A DNA stretch of 64,000 nt from positions 38,237,001 to 38,301,000 of the forward strand of contig JAUMIR010000011.1 of the NCBI GenBank assembly GCA_030847615.1, read 5' to 3'. The DNA is from Gambelia wislizenii (lineage: Eukaryota > Chordata > Lepidosauria > Squamata > Crotaphytidae). Shown piece after piece: positions 34,301-40,302 of this stretch (position 1 is the stretch's first letter; each line of letters begins with the position of its first letter). The notes below the pieces were generated by a model. That model saw only the letters and a list, made by a program, of their open reading frames with translations. It did no database searches and was not told the DNA's origin. The position numbers and the translations under genes were made by a program.

Positions 34301-36329
34301 ACACTGGCTCTCAACTCGGGACTATACCAGGTTGCTTTTCAGGGAAGAGGCCTCAGTTCAGTTGCAGAGTGACTCCTTTGGGTGCAGCAGGTCCTGAGTT
34401 CAAACCCCCACATCTCCAGTTAAAAGCATCTGGAAGCCATGAAGCAAGCGGCCCCTGCCTGAGACCCTGGAGAGCGACTGAAATGCAAGCAGTCCTGAGT
34501 TGGCGGAGCCAACTGTTTGGCCTGGTGGTAACAATGAGCTTAAAGCTGCCAACCAAGTAACTTACTGCTCTCTGAGGAATTCACTATTTCAGGCCGAGAC
34601 ACTTCTGACCTCCTGGCTCGTTCGCTCCTCTTCTGCTCCTGGAAGAAACCAAGGATTCATCACCATAGGGCGATGGCCGTCAGCCAGAAGAAACCCCAAC
34701 CCTGGCATTTATGTTCTGAGAGGGCCAGGCAAGGTATGAAACATGCAGACCCAAGGGAAGCCCTGCTTTCAGGCTCACAATTTAAACTGGTGCTTTTTCA
34801 AGCACATGTATGCATAGGGGGAGGGGAGAGAAGGAGGAAGGCATACAGTACAGCTAACTTTTAAGCCTGGGACATTAACAGAAGAGCAATGAGACAACTG
34901 ATCCTCTTTCCCTGAAAGAACAAACTGCAGGCAAGGGATGGAGGGAAGAGCTGGGAGGAACAGCTGAAACTTAGCACCACTGTCATCATGACCCTCCTTA
35001 CCTTCTCAACTGGCTTGTCATTCTCCTTCACACCAGGACCTTCCCCTAAAAGAGAAGCACAGAAGAGACCCAAACTTATCTGTGGTGTTCCAAAGGCGTC
35101 AGGGTATGGAGAGAGGTCACCGTTGTGCCACAAAAGGCAAAGCCAGGGACTAAGAAACAATGCTGCTGCAAAGCTCCCAGCAAACCATCTACAATTGTGC
35201 ATAACTCTGCTGGGAACAGGGTGGGAAACAAGCTGCTTTGTTTCACAGAGGGCTGGCTGGGGCCCCTTGCTCTGGCCAGGTGTGTGTGGAAGAAAACATC
35301 TTGCAAGAGAGCCGATAAGCGTGGGTGGGTCCCCTCATGACAACCTGGGCAGACGTGGGGCACAGAGAGCCACAACAATCTCCTTCGGCTAGAGGAATGC
35401 AGCCCCTGCTTGCAGAAGCAAAGCGGTAAGGGGGACACATGTTGGGGAGAGCCCACCATGTGGCTTATTTACGCACCTGCAGCTGGAGCAGACTGCTCTG
35501 CTTCTTGTGCTTTGGGCTTTGAGGCCTCCTTCTGGCTGGTGCTGTTATCTTCCTCCGCCTTTGCTGGACTCCCAGCCACCTGCTCTGGAGGAGGAGGATC
35601 CAGAGTGCTGTTAAGGACGGATCCTTTGGTCTCCTCTGTAGATGCTGCTGCCGCCACTGCTACCTCCTTCCGCACCGGGGAGCTCTTCCGTGGGGATTTC
35701 AACCGGGCCTTCTTAGCTGGCCGATGACTTGTGGGCGAGCCGCTAGGTGAGGCAGTTGCTTCACGAGAAGGTGGCGTGCTGCTCACTTCCACCACGTCCG
35801 GGGAAGGGAGGAGGGCAGAATCCTCCCCCTGGCCTTCTTTCGGGCTTTTGGAATCAGCTTTCAACATGCCATCTTCTTTCCAGGCTTCTGGCACGAGGGC
35901 CTTGGTTGCTGGTGCAGAAGAGTCCCCGGGTCCAGGTTCCGGGCCCCCAGAACCACGTGCCTTGTATGAGTTGCCCACCTCCTCTGACTTTTCCAGGCCC
36001 CCCCGACTGTCACCTTTGTTCAAGCTGTCCAGGAGCCTGGGTTTCTCCAAGACAGCAGATTTATCAGGGGTCAGACTGTTGGCTTTGCTTCGGTCCGACA
36101 GGCTATCTGCTTTCACCAAGCTCACATCTGAATCGCTCCCCAAGGCGGCTTGCTTGGGCTCTTCCCACTCCAGCTCTTGGGTCTGAAGAGCAGAGCCCTG
36201 TGGGATAGAGGCCGTCTGGGAGGCCAGGAGATCCTCGCCAAACTCCATGTCTGCAGGGAGGTCACCAATCAGGGGCTTATCGGGCAGAGAGAGAGGCCCC
36301 AAGGAGCCAGGAAATTCATTGGAATCCAT
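8182..36329 (-). CDS. ZMYM3: Zinc finger MYM-type protein 3, 24 coding exons
   Basis: Nuclear chromatin cofactor; the human protein associates with LSD1/CoREST/HDAC complexes and with DNA-repair factors. I joined 24 coding exons, all with GT/AG borders and matching phases: 4284 nt, 1427 residues plus stop. Layout: residues 1-323 acidic, S/P-rich with a basic nuclear-localisation-like block KKARLKSPRK at 206-215; 325-343 PVSDEDSDGM and acidic DDPNDEDF; 378-820 a run of about nine Cys-rich MYM zinc fingers (CANC, CTFC, CSVC, CDHC, CMWC, CSFC, CHSC, CEHC, CITC, CHAC starts); 858-960 proline/valine-rich linker; 960-1090 a conserved acidic helix-rich segment; about 1150-1400 a DUF3504 domain, thought to derive from a Crypton tyrosine recombinase; GKRKRE nuclear signal at about 1326. 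Identity is certain from length, order and exon-by-exon similarity. The start MDSNEF..LPDKPL..MEFGEDLL matches the mammalian N terminus. Residue numbers are from my own splice model. Confidence 0.97.
8384..9195 (-). other. ZMYM3 intron 23
   Basis: 812 bases. No recognised repeat; a run of A at 8949-8958 and G/C runs. Open frames here have no protein-like features. Confidence 0.6.
9196..9313 (-). CDS. ZMYM3: ZMYM3 coding exon 23
   Basis: Residues 1322-1360 plus two bases. It carries the basic GKRKRE nuclear-signal block and NRMNPLRCPVKFYEFYLSK. Acceptor CTCCAG, donor TG|GTGAGC. This exon is seen only by joining phases, since its frame is too short to stand out alone. Confidence 0.93.
9403..9657 (-). 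CDS. ZMYM3: ZMYM3 coding exon 22
   Basis: Residues 1237-1321. It encodes TVFSRVEEEHLWECKQLGVY and VVRQSRKCTTPRGTTKVVS, the most conserved part of the C-terminal DUF3504 domain. Acceptor TTTGCAG, donor G|GTAGGG. Confidence 0.95.
9658..12310 (-). other. ZMYM3 intron 21 with repeat insertions
   Basis: 2.65 kb. It holds a fragment at about 10795-10865 related to the SINE at 17782-18051, a tRNA-type SINE at 11455-11677, and otherwise unrecognised AT-rich DNA. No extra exon is seen or needed, since phases join directly. Confidence 0.6.
11455..11677 (-). mobile_element. tRNA-derived SINE (lepidosaur type)
   Basis: On the minus strand it shows a damaged B box (GGCTTCGAATCC) followed by the body that reads CAGCCATGG..GGGTGACC..CACACTCTCTCAGCC and a CAACAACAAC tail. 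It is the same family as the copies at 34083, 22903 and 48571. Confidence 0.75.
12311..12425 (-). CDS. ZMYM3: ZMYM3 coding exon 21
   Basis: Residues 1199-1236: YLLENNRMVNIFTDLYYLTF.. to QPTILPN. Acceptor TTCCCAG, donor A|GTATGT. Part of the DUF3504 domain. Confidence 0.95.
12776..12990. mobile_element. Fold-back MITE (about 215 bp)
   Basis: The two halves (12779-12880 and 12895-12990) are near-perfect inverted copies with ends such as CCACACTACACAAAC / GTACTGTGGATGC and an inner block GAATCCTGGGATTTGTAGTT. The same family recurs at 18070, 37810, 50750, 55230 and 55540. No coding capacity, so non-autonomous. It lies in ZMYM3 intron 20. Confidence 0.8.
13076..13098. repeat. (GGGT)n microsatellite
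   Basis: About five to six GGGT units lie 20 bases beyond the exon 20 splice donor, in ZMYM3 intron 20. Confidence 0.8.
13119..13270 (-). CDS. ZMYM3: ZMYM3 coding exon 20
   Basis: Residues 1148-1198: KPMRIKEDILAC then AAELNYGLAQFVKEITRPNG and ending YYLCLGIQQ. Acceptor CCTCTAG, donor CAG|GTGAGG. It begins the DUF3504 domain. A GGGT microsatellite (13076-13098) lies just inside the following intron. Confidence 0.95.
13407..13575 (-). CDS. ZMYM3: ZMYM3 coding exon 19
   Basis: Residues 1092-1147: SQKRLVLSESCSRDSMSSQP to ETSKGDELRFG. Acceptor AAACAG, donor C|GTAAGT. Confidence 0.95.
13796..13899 (-). CDS. ZMYM3: ZMYM3 coding exon 18
   Basis: Residues 1057-1091: NPLDINPSVDFLFDCGLVGP to QDLPRAIRK. 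Acceptor CCCCAG, donor AAG|GTGAGT. Acidic conserved segment. Confidence 0.95.
14125..14330 (-). mobile_element. L2-like LINE 3' tail
   Basis: An AAT-repeat run followed by TTTATTTATTTCCCACCTTTCT and GGGACCCAAGGCAGCTCAC, the reverse complement of a reptile L2 3' end. Similar tails occur at 24330, 45000 and 57029. Confidence 0.6.
14690..14870 (+). mobile_element. L2-like LINE 3' end
   Basis: It ends GTAAGCCGCCCCGATTGCG, a purine-rich GAGGGGCGGGATAGAAATAA tail and a TTATTATT run. It is the same family as 30955-31312 (same strand) and 15345-15730 (opposite strand). Confidence 0.7.
14993..15139 (-). CDS. ZMYM3: ZMYM3 coding exon 17
   Basis: Residues 1008-1056: DLVSNQSAEGLLEDCDLFGP to LEADFPK. 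Acceptor TCCACAG, donor A|GTAAGG. Preserved almost residue for residue relative to mammals. Confidence 0.95.
15166..15905. mobile_element. Low-complexity terminal-repeat element interrupted by an L2 tail
   Basis: The outer parts (15166-15300 and 15780-15905) are rich in GGGGAAAA/TTTTTT and are roughly inverted copies: GATGTGAAGGC at the left matches GATGTAAA read inwards from the right. Between them lies an L2 3' end. It reads as an old MITE-like repeat split by a later insertion; the family is not known to me. Confidence 0.45.
15345..15730 (-). mobile_element. L2 LINE 3' end
   Basis: Reverse complement of the element at 30955-31312: AATAATAATAA run, ACCCTGCCCCTCTGCTAAAA, AATCGGGGCAGCTT, and at the far end GACGGATCTCGTTTGGCAGG. 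It lies in ZMYM3 intron 16. Confidence 0.75.
16240..16866. mobile_element. Large fold-back element, about 620 bp
   Basis: The left arm (16240-16552) starts GTGAAGTCGAAGGCTTTCAC and the right arm (16598-16866) is its inverted copy, ending AACCCAAGGAAAGTC. The arms match over some 270 bases with few mismatches. A single-arm relative lies at 50384-50710 and a short fold-back at 17068-17214. The internal translation (DAGHRCRRN..) resembles 3' regions of Penelope-like elements of reptiles, but I cannot confirm the family. Confidence 0.75.
16880..16915. repeat. (AT)n microsatellite
   Basis: About 17 AT units directly after the fold-back element. Confidence 0.9.
17068..17214. mobile_element. Short fold-back of the same family
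   Basis: Left arm GTGAAGTCGAAGGCTTTCAC..AGGCCATGTTCTGGAATAGT, then the inverted copy beginning ACTATTCCAGAACACGGCCT after a six-base loop. It is a truncated version of the 16240 element. Confidence 0.75.
17215..17640 (-). other. ZMYM3 intron 16, AT-rich, nothing recognised
   Basis: AT-rich sequence with no coding frame or recognised family, followed by a CAA/TAA simple repeat at 17676-17712. Confidence 0.5.
17676..17712. repeat. (CAA)n(TAA)n simple repeat
   Basis: Seven CAA units running into four to five TAA units. Confidence 0.85.
17782..18051 (-). mobile_element. tRNA-derived SINE with AAAT tail
   Basis: On the minus strand: GCCCTGGTGGCGCAGTGG (A-box-like TGGCGCAGTGG), then CAAGTTCGATTCCAGC (B box GTTCGATTCC), a tRNA-unrelated body, and a 3' end GTAAGCCGCTCTGATAGCC with an (AAAT)n tail. 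A fragment of its body recurs at 10795-10865. It is a different family from the CAACAAC-tailed SINEs. Confidence 0.8.
18065..18145. mobile_element. Fold-back MITE fragment
   Basis: ATCCTGTGGATGCCTGGGAT pairs with ATCCCACGATTCCACAGGAT. Inner core of the 12776 family. Confidence 0.6.
18146..19054 (-). other. Remainder of ZMYM3 intron 16, nothing recognised
   Basis: No repeat family or conserved frame recognised. A GA-rich stretch lies at 18405-18432 and A-runs near 18829. Confidence 0.5.
19055..19229 (-). CDS. ZMYM3: ZMYM3 coding exon 16
   Basis: Residues 950-1007: VPVPMFLPTTLESTEKIVET to LDKASSDLC. Acceptor CTTCAG, donor G|GTAGGT. Helix-rich acidic segment, highly conserved. Confidence 0.95.
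19321..19436 (-). CDS. ZMYM3: ZMYM3 coding exon 15
   Basis: Residues 911-949: DDWKPQVVVLPIPVPIFVPV.. to MPFSMPVP, the P/V-rich linker. Acceptor TGCCAG, donor CCG|GTGAGT. Confidence 0.95.
19948..20107 (-). CDS. ZMYM3: ZMYM3 coding exon 14
   Basis: Residues 858-910: proline-rich start, then ATPRKNKAAMCKPLMQNRG and KIEMKSKGCQT. Acceptor CATCCAG, donor G|GTATGG. Basic nuclear segment PRKNK. Confidence 0.95.
20399..20457 (-). CDS. ZMYM3: ZMYM3 coding exon 13 (59 nt)
   Basis: Residues 838-857: SQTPEPKQPSSAPQKAETNT. Acceptor GTTCCAG, donor ACG|GTGGGT. It is a small, poorly conserved exon accepted because the phases on both sides require it and the sequence keeps the S/P/Q-rich character of the mammalian SQTKVEN segment. 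Confidence 0.88.
20458..22173 (-). other. ZMYM3 intron 12
   Basis: 1.7 kb. It holds a long CTTT microsatellite (21193-21250), a GGGT run (21802-21823) and no recognised transposon. Confidence 0.6.
21193..21250. repeat. (CTTT)n microsatellite
   Basis: About 12-13 nearly perfect TTTC units; likely polymorphic. Confidence 0.9.
22174..22339 (-). CDS. ZMYM3: ZMYM3 coding exon 12, last MYM finger
   Basis: Residues 783-837: AARCHACKRQGKLLETIHWR, then GQIKHFCNQQCLLRFYNQQ. Acceptor GTTTAG, donor A|GTGAGT. This frame is not the longest open frame here; it is fixed by phase and by clear similarity to the last MYM finger. Confidence 0.94.
22903..23113 (-). mobile_element. tRNA-derived SINE, degraded
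   Basis: Plus-strand landmarks GTGCTTTCAAGTCATTTCC, GGGATTTTTTTTGCCAAGG and GAGGCTGAGAGAGTGTG match the CAACAAC-tailed SINE family; the tRNA-like end (23080-23113) is worn. Confidence 0.7.
23176..23405. mobile_element. Tigger-like MITE with TA target duplication
   Basis: It begins CAGTTGTCCCTTCATATTTG and ends CAGAGGGACAACTG, inverted copies of each other, flanked by TA on both sides (23174-23175, 23406-23407). 230 bp, no coding frame. The family recurs at 52491, 54337 and 54673. Confidence 0.85.
23406..23860 (-). other. ZMYM3 intron 11, nothing recognised
   Basis: No gene or repeat recognised. Confidence 0.4.
23865..23985 (+). mobile_element. CR1-type LINE 3' tail
   Basis: It contains GGTTGGACTAGATGGCCCTT and a damaged GATTCTAGG end, matching the tails at 5690 and 62515. 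Confidence 0.65.
24310..24720 (-). mobile_element. L2-like LINE 3' region, degraded
   Basis: TATCCCACCTTTTCCCC and GGGACTTAAGGCAGCG resemble the reverse complement of an L2 tail; further right is weaker. Confidence 0.5.
24775..25160. mobile_element. hAT-like MITE (386 bp)
   Basis: Terminal inverted repeats CAGTGGCTCTTAACCTTTTC and, at the right, GTTAAGAACCACTG. No coding frame. The 8-base flanks GGCTAGCT / GACTAGTG are only loosely alike, as in an old insertion. Lies in ZMYM3 intron 11. Confidence 0.75.
25339..25511 (-). CDS. ZMYM3: ZMYM3 coding exon 11
   Basis: Residues 725-782: GCVLLYKQDFTKNLGLCCIT, then CTYCSQTCQRAVTEQL to KYLLWYYK. Acceptor CCGCAG, donor AAG|GTCGGT (weak; a stronger GTAGGT lies 4 bases on). 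MYM fingers with CITC/CSQTC pairs. Confidence 0.94.
25998..26148 (-). CDS. ZMYM3: ZMYM3 coding exon 10
   Basis: Residues 675-724: DTVYQFCCRDCCEDFKRLHG, then VVSQCEHCKQEKLLHEKIRF to FCSE. Acceptor CGGCAG, donor G|GTACCT. Confidence 0.95.
26618..26704 (-). CDS. ZMYM3: ZMYM3 coding exon 9 (87 nt)
   Basis: Residues 646-674: RASPEGGIHLTCHSCHNLFT to PEILDWK. Acceptor ATGCAG, donor AAG|GTGAGG. Confidence 0.94.
26705..28160 (-). other. ZMYM3 intron 8, no repeat recognised
   Basis: 1.46 kb. C-rich left part (26780-27060), A/T-rich middle, T-run at 27981-27994. No recognised transposon. Confidence 0.55.
28161..28276 (-). CDS. ZMYM3: ZMYM3 coding exon 8
   Basis: Residues 607-645: PSRPCSFCRKTPSELCYY to QFCSPSCWTKFQ. 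Acceptor CCCCAG, donor CAG|GTACAT. Confidence 0.95.
28906..29056 (-). CDS. ZMYM3: ZMYM3 coding exon 7
   Basis: Residues 557-606: KHTRVYQCMWCKTYCKNFDM, then KDRNGKMGLFCSICCTTSYR to KQAGLT. Acceptor TCTGCAG, directly preceded by a CT microsatellite; donor G|GTAAGC. Confidence 0.95.
29061..29095. repeat. (GA)n / (CT)n microsatellite serving as polypyrimidine tract
   Basis: On the minus strand this CT run, broken once by CCG, stands immediately before the exon 7 acceptor and so supplies its pyrimidine tract. Confidence 0.85.
29311..29435. mobile_element. hAT-type MITE with exact 8-bp target duplication
   Basis: Ends CAGTGGTGTCCAA and TTGGACACCACTG are inverted repeats; the element is 125 bp and folds back on itself. 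It is flanked by ATTTACAA on both sides (29303-29310, 29436-29443), the 8-bp duplication typical of hAT transposition. It lies in ZMYM3 intron 6. Confidence 0.92.
29585..29797 (-). CDS. ZMYM3: ZMYM3 coding exon 6
   Basis: Residues 486-556: IQHEVSNGNVVHRLCSDACF, TKFRATKGLKTNCCDHCGLY, then EGQQKRFCNTTCLNSYKK. Acceptor CCCCAG, donor AAG|GTGAGA. Confidence 0.95.
30180..30400 (-). mobile_element. tRNA-derived SINE, copy 1 of a head-to-tail trio
   Basis: Plus-strand landmarks CTGCCTTCAAGTGGCCTCTG, CAAGGTCACCTGGTAGG, CCACGCTGGCTCTC. Same family as 34083. Confidence 0.75.
30404..30604 (-). mobile_element. tRNA-derived SINE, copy 2 of the trio
   Basis: Landmarks ATAGGGTTTTATTGGCAAGA, GAGGCTGAGAGAGCAGGACT, CAACACTCCAAGCGCTG. 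Truncated at its CAACAAC end. Confidence 0.7.
30605..30802 (-). mobile_element. tRNA-derived SINE, copy 3 of the trio
   Basis: Landmarks AAGATTTGTTCAGGAGGAGG, GAAGAATGTGACTTGCC, CACTCCAACCACTGCAGCAT. Same orientation as its two neighbours. Confidence 0.7.
30955..31312 (+). mobile_element. L2 LINE 3' end with (TTA)n tail
   Basis: CGAACGAGATCCGTCAGATG, then GACGGATCTCTTTCGGCAGG, the tail GTAAGCCGCCCCGATTG and GAGGGGCGGGATAAAAATAA, ending in about 14 TTA units (31272-31312). It lies in ZMYM3 intron 5. Confidence 0.8.
31640..31820 (-). CDS. ZMYM3: ZMYM3 coding exon 5
   Basis: Residues 425-485: KEIWNSKESVVAQVGPGSSF to RCSVCYKAGE. Acceptor CTCCAG, donor GAG|GTGAGC. Confidence 0.95.
31821..32460 (-). 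other. ZMYM3 intron 4 with MITE fragments
   Basis: Fragments of the fold-back family (ATCCTGTGGAATCTTGGGAT near 31901; GGTTCCATAGGGTGGAGCC near 32270). Otherwise unrecognised. Confidence 0.5.
32461..32764 (-). CDS. ZMYM3: ZMYM3 coding exon 4
   Basis: Residues 324-424: PVSDEDSDGMVDDPNDEDFI, an R/A/Q-rich segment, the first MYM finger KMTCANCRTPLQKGQTAYQR and CSSSCLTTFSKRP, then CTFCK. Acceptor CCTCCAG, donor AA|GTGGGT. Confidence 0.95.
32765..33240 (-). other. ZMYM3 intron 3, left part, nothing recognised
   Basis: No coding frame or known repeat. Confidence 0.4.
33247..33470 (+). mobile_element. 5S-rRNA-derived SINE
   Basis: GGTTAGTACTTGGATGGGAG at 33295-33314 followed by ACCGCC is an exact piece of vertebrate 5S rRNA (3' half); upstream CTCTGATCTTGGAA also matches 5S. 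The body ends GACTTGAAGGCACA. Related copies on the minus strand lie at 36672, 37349, 56568 and 56863. Confidence 0.88.
33480..33920 (+). mobile_element. CR1-like LINE 3' region
   Basis: It resembles the region coding for WDSLPQGVVTTTNLE and downstream 3' UTR of CR1/L3-like reptile LINEs (for example GGACTCACTGCCACAAGGAG). Confidence 0.6.
34083..34313 (-). mobile_element. tRNA-derived SINE, full length
   Basis: Plus-strand landmarks TGTGCCTTCAAGTCGTTTCC, CTATCACAGGGATTTCAAGG, GAGGCTGAGAGAGTGTAACC and CCACTACACCACACTGGCTC, which is the reverse complement of the tRNA-like 5' end. Confidence 0.8.
34566..34638 (-). CDS. ZMYM3: ZMYM3 coding exon 3 (73 nt)
   Basis: Residues 300-323. It encodes EQKRSERARRSEVSRPEIVN followed by SSES, matching the mammalian ERKRSERVRRAEPPKPEVV block. 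Acceptor TTCTTCCAG, donor A|GTAAGT. It is too short to stand out as an open frame; I found it because exons 2 and 4 do not join in phase without it. Confidence 0.93.
35002..35045 (-). CDS. ZMYM3: ZMYM3 coding exon 2 (44 nt)
   Basis: Residues 285-299: GEGPGVKENDKPVEK. Acceptor TTTTAG, donor AAG|GTAAGG. Phases with exons 1 and 3 agree. Confidence 0.9.
35477..36329 (-). CDS. ZMYM3: ZMYM3 coding exon 1 with start codon
   Basis: Residues 1-284. ATG at 36327-36329; 11 bases of 5'UTR lie in the same exon, whose acceptor is TTGTTCAG at 36341-36342. The product starts MDSNEFPGSLGPLSLPDKPL and has MEFGEDLLASQTA as in mammals; the rest is an acidic, S/P/E/K-rich disordered region with KKARLKSPRK (206-215). 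Donor G|GTGCGT. Confidence 0.94.
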
Positions 36330-36340
36330 TCAGAAGAGAG
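36330..36340 (-). other. ZMYM3: ZMYM3 5'UTR bases in the start-codon exon
   Basis: Eleven untranslated bases between the acceptor and the ATG, so the rest of the 5'UTR lies in an upstream non-coding exon. Confidence 0.75.
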
Positions 36341-36671
36341 CTGAACAACAGAGAGAACCAGAAAGCAGGGAGAGAAAACTACGTCAGCAGACTTCATGAA
36401 AATAAAGGTTAGTCTCAGGGCTATGTGGCTCTCTGGGGGTTTCTGGAGCACAACTCCCATACTCCCTCACTACTGGTTATGCTAGCTAGGGCTGATGGGA
36501 GTTGTAGTCCCAAAATCTGGAGTTACCCATCCCCTGTATAAAAAGCCCTGCTCCTCTGAACAGCCAACTCAGCAAAGCCCTGGAAGAGATTGCCTGCTAC
36601 CTACAAGGACTGGAACAGATGGTGAGCCTCAAATATAGGCTCCACGAGATTTTAGTCTACTTTTCTGTGTG

Positions 36672-36893
36672 CGTGTATGTCTTCAAGTTGCCTGTCAACT
36701 TATGCCAGCCCCATTAATTTTTCATAGGATTTTCTTAGGCAAGGAATGCTCAGAGGTGGTTCAGGCAGTTCCTTCCTCTGAAACAGAGCCACAGCACCTG
36801 GTGTTTCTTGGCAGTCTCCCATCCAAGTACTAACCAGAGCTGACCCTACTTAGCTTCCAAGAATAGATGAGACCTGGTGCTTTTAGGGTATTT
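36672..36893 (-). mobile_element. 5S-rRNA-derived SINE
   Basis: Reverse complement shows GGAAGCTAAGTAGGGTCAGC and GGTTAGTACTTGGATGGGAG, both 5S rRNA pieces, followed by CAGAGGAAGGAACTGCC and a CTTGAAGACATACAC end. Confidence 0.88.
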
Positions 36894-37348
36894 AGGCCCT
36901 TATCCTACTTTTACAATGAAATAAAATAGAATCTGAAACAGAAACCTCTGCTTTATCTTGGACCTAAACTGGAACTGATTCCCTTCTTGCAAAAACAAAC
37001 AAATAAATAAATTAAAAGTAGTCATTCAAAAAACTAACTCTGGAGGGCGTTTCTGGGAGTTGTGAGAACAGTCATGCTATCTCTGTGCCACCCACACAGA
37101 TGCAGCGTTTTTACAAGCAATTTTGGAAGAAGCAGGGTTGGAAAATACACATGTACACATGGTTTGTGGGAAGTCCGTTGGGGGGAAAAAAAAATCCAGT
37201 GCTGTGACCTAAAAGGTCAAAATTATTTTGTTTTTCTAGTCTCCAGAAAACTAACATACATCATGTCTTTCCACAAGCGATCTGTCACTGGTTGGGCTTC
37301 CCAAAATGATGAAGAAACACAACTGGCAAAAATGGCTTTCACTGCACT

Positions 37349-37492
37349 GTGCATGTCTGTGCCTTCAAATTGCCTGTCGACTTATGCTGACCCCATGAAT
37401 TTAACAGGGTTTTCTGAAGCAAGGAATCCTCACAGATGGTTTGGCCAGTTCTTTCCTCTGAAGCAGTGCCTACGGCACCTGGGATTCAACTC
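37349..37492 (-). mobile_element. 5S-SINE, truncated
   Basis: CCTTCAAATTGCCTGTCGAC and GGTTTTCTGAAGCAAGGAAT match the body of the 36672 copy; the 5S-like part is missing. Confidence 0.7.
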
Positions 37493-37809
37493 CCCAAATC
37501 CTTCTGGCAGCATGACCATGCAGGGAGATGTAGTTACATCTCCAAGCAGTCTGTAAACAGACCATGGCCATTCCATGCACACCCAGCCCACTCAGGGTGC
37601 CTTGTTTGCGGAGTCGTAACACAATCCATACACAATCCCTGCACAATCCACAGGGGACACCAACAACCACATATGTGAAGTGAAGCTATGCCCAAGTGCT
37701 CTCTGATTCTGGAATTCCTCACAAGTTCCACAGGAACCTGAGCCTGACTTAAGCAGTCCCCCTTTTTTGAGTTCATGTTCTGAAAAAGGAGTTTGAGGGG
37801 CTTTTGATC

Positions 37810-37990
37810 CAACCTTTAAATGCCATGGCTACATCTTACAGAATTGTGGGATTTGTAGTTGGGGGGGGTCAGTAGAGTTCCCCATCAGAGATTTCCAAAT
37901 ACCTCATGGAACCACAAATCCAAGGACTCCACAGGATGGAGCCATGGCAGTTCAAGCAATATCATAGTCCTTTAACTGTATCATGTGAAA
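37810..37990. mobile_element. Fold-back MITE
   Basis: GAATTGTGGGATTTGTAGTT pairs with GGAACCACAAATCCAAGGAC. Same family as 12776. Confidence 0.65.
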
Positions 37991-37999
37991 GTTGCCCCT

Positions 38000-40160
38000 T
38001 TCCTTTAAGGGAAAGCACTTTTCATCAATCATTTTGAGGACTTGTTCCTTAACTCTGTTGACCCAGCAGCTGACCACAGGCAAAATAAATAAATAAATCT
38101 ACGCACCTAAGTCCAAAGAATGCAAATTAGGATGACATACTTCTGAGCAGAGTTCACTGCTGTACTAGCAAAAGAACCCCAAAAAGACTCAAATTATCCT
38201 TTGGACAATAAGATTTGTTTAGCAAGCCACATCTCACAAAATTGGAAGCTGTTGCTTCTCCTTATTTCCTCTCAGTTAAGTCCAGGTCTCCAATAAACAA
38301 AGCTGTGGGCACAGCAGCTGTGGCTACGAAGTGTGTAGAGGTTCTGTCCTGGGCTGAGGTAGGGGGATGCCTCCCCAATGCTGCAAAGGGCACTGTGGTG
38401 GTAGCGGATGGACTGAAGACCCCTGCACCTTTGCCTACCGACCCCTGCAGTGGGCTCAGTGCTTAGCCTAAGTTCCTATTTCTGGCAAAATGGAAAGAAT
38501 GGGGTGATAAATCTTCTTAGGTGAGCAAGATGCTTTCATTCTGCAGCAGCCCTCTGGAAGTCTCCCCAAGAGCCTGATTTTTAGCCACCTTCAAGGGCAT
38601 CTACAGAACAGCCTCTTTCTGGGTGCCGGTAGATAGATTACTTTGGACCTGGGGGAAATTCTGATGGCCACCGGGGACAAGCCACCAGTTGCTCAGCAGC
38701 TTCCTGCTGAATGTACCAATTCACATGGCCAGTGGGCATGCTGGTTGGAGGATTTTGGGAGTTGTGGTCCAAAACGTTACTTTTATGAGTTCTGGTCTGT
38801 TGCCAGGAATAGAGCAAGATGAAGGAGAAGGAGTACCCAATGTCCCTCCAGAAGAACAAGGAAGGAAGGGCAGGGCTGGGACTCAAGGAAATTTCTCTCT
38901 CTGGGGCTGATCATTGGATGTAGTTCAAGAATTGAGGGGCCTGCCCCCTTGGTGCTTGTGGGGCAAGAGACCACTCCCCTATCCTCCCTATGGGTATGCA
39001 CAACTAGCCACAGCCTGGGAAAGTAATTTTTGGGACTACAGCTCTGAAAATCCCCATGCTGGCTGGGGATTCCAGGAACTGTAGTCACCAAAAGTTAACT
39101 TTCCCCAAGTTCTGCCACTGGGCAAAACTATCCTCCGCCAATTGGAGATTCCTTCTCTCTACTCTGAAATTGAAGTTCAATTCATCTGCCAACAAAGTGG
39201 AACCAACAATACAGCAAAACACTCAGCCTCACAGCCCCGACACTGAGAGGTTTGCAAATGCCTAGTTTTTGCCCACCTAGATAAGAACATGGGGGAAACG
39301 CCTAGGGGGAAAAAGCCAACTTGGAAAATCAGACTTAAATTTGCCCAACCACCCAATTTACCCTCCAGTCCTGGGGACTTTGAACACAGACACACCTACT
39401 AGTAAGTTGCCCATTATTTCTTTCAGGATCAGAGGGGAATGCACACCTGAAAAACCAAGTGCACCTCAGAGGCTTCCTGACCTATCTGCAAAGTTACAAT
39501 TGGGCCCAGAGAGTCTTCTGTGGTCTGAGGGGAAGAAGGCGCATCTATTTGGACAATGCCAGTGGAGAAGTTGCTCCCTGTGGAAGCCTATGTTTCCCAT
39601 GCCGAACTGAGCTCAGCTCACACAAAGTACCCTTGCTCTCTGTCTTGGCACTTTTTAAGAGAACTAAAAGGCAGGAGCACTTCACCAGCACAATGAAACC
39701 TTGGCTGCTTCACATGCAGGCCTTTGTTTTCTGTCTTCAAAAATTTCCTATGGGATTCCTTCCTCCCCAGCCAAATTCTAATCACCTCCCATTCTAGATT
39801 ACTCTTCCCAAGCAGCCCATGTTTGTAGGAAGCTGGTCCAGCAAGGGCCCTATGGCTACGAACATCCGCATGAAGCTGGGCTTGGCCCCACCAGCTCCTA
39901 GAGCTGGATTTTGTCCCAGCTCAAGCCCTCTTTGTGGCAAATGGCTGCTTGGTCCTCCAGACCCAGATTTGCCCTTCTACAAATGACTGTTCCTCCACTC
40001 CAAGTAGCAATGAGAGTTTGGGTAGCCTCCACTCGAACAGAGAGTTGAACAAGATGCCTTTTGGATCTAGATTTCTCTAGATTCAGCCAATAAGCTCCTA
40101 CTACTACTTAAGCCATCTCTGCAGTCTCCTTCCAACTGGCACAAGCCAATTCCGTCCCTT
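38000..40160. other. Intron sequence, nothing recognised
   Basis: No conserved frame, RNA gene or clear repeat family. Confidence 0.4.
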
Positions 40161-40164
40161 GCCT

Positions 40165-40302
40165 TCACACTGTTTCCGATTTATGCTGAGAGTGGGACTT
40201 GCCCATAGTCACCCAGTGGGTTTCCATGGCAGAGCGGGGATTCGAACCCTAGTCTTCTGAGTCCTAGTCCAAAACTCAAACCACTACGCTATGCTGGCCC
40301 TC
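40165..40302 (-). mobile_element. tRNA-derived SINE, 5' part
   Basis: GTCACCCAGTGGGTTTCCAT, GGGATTCGAACCCTAGTC (B box reversed) and CCACTACGCTATGCTGGC. Confidence 0.75.
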
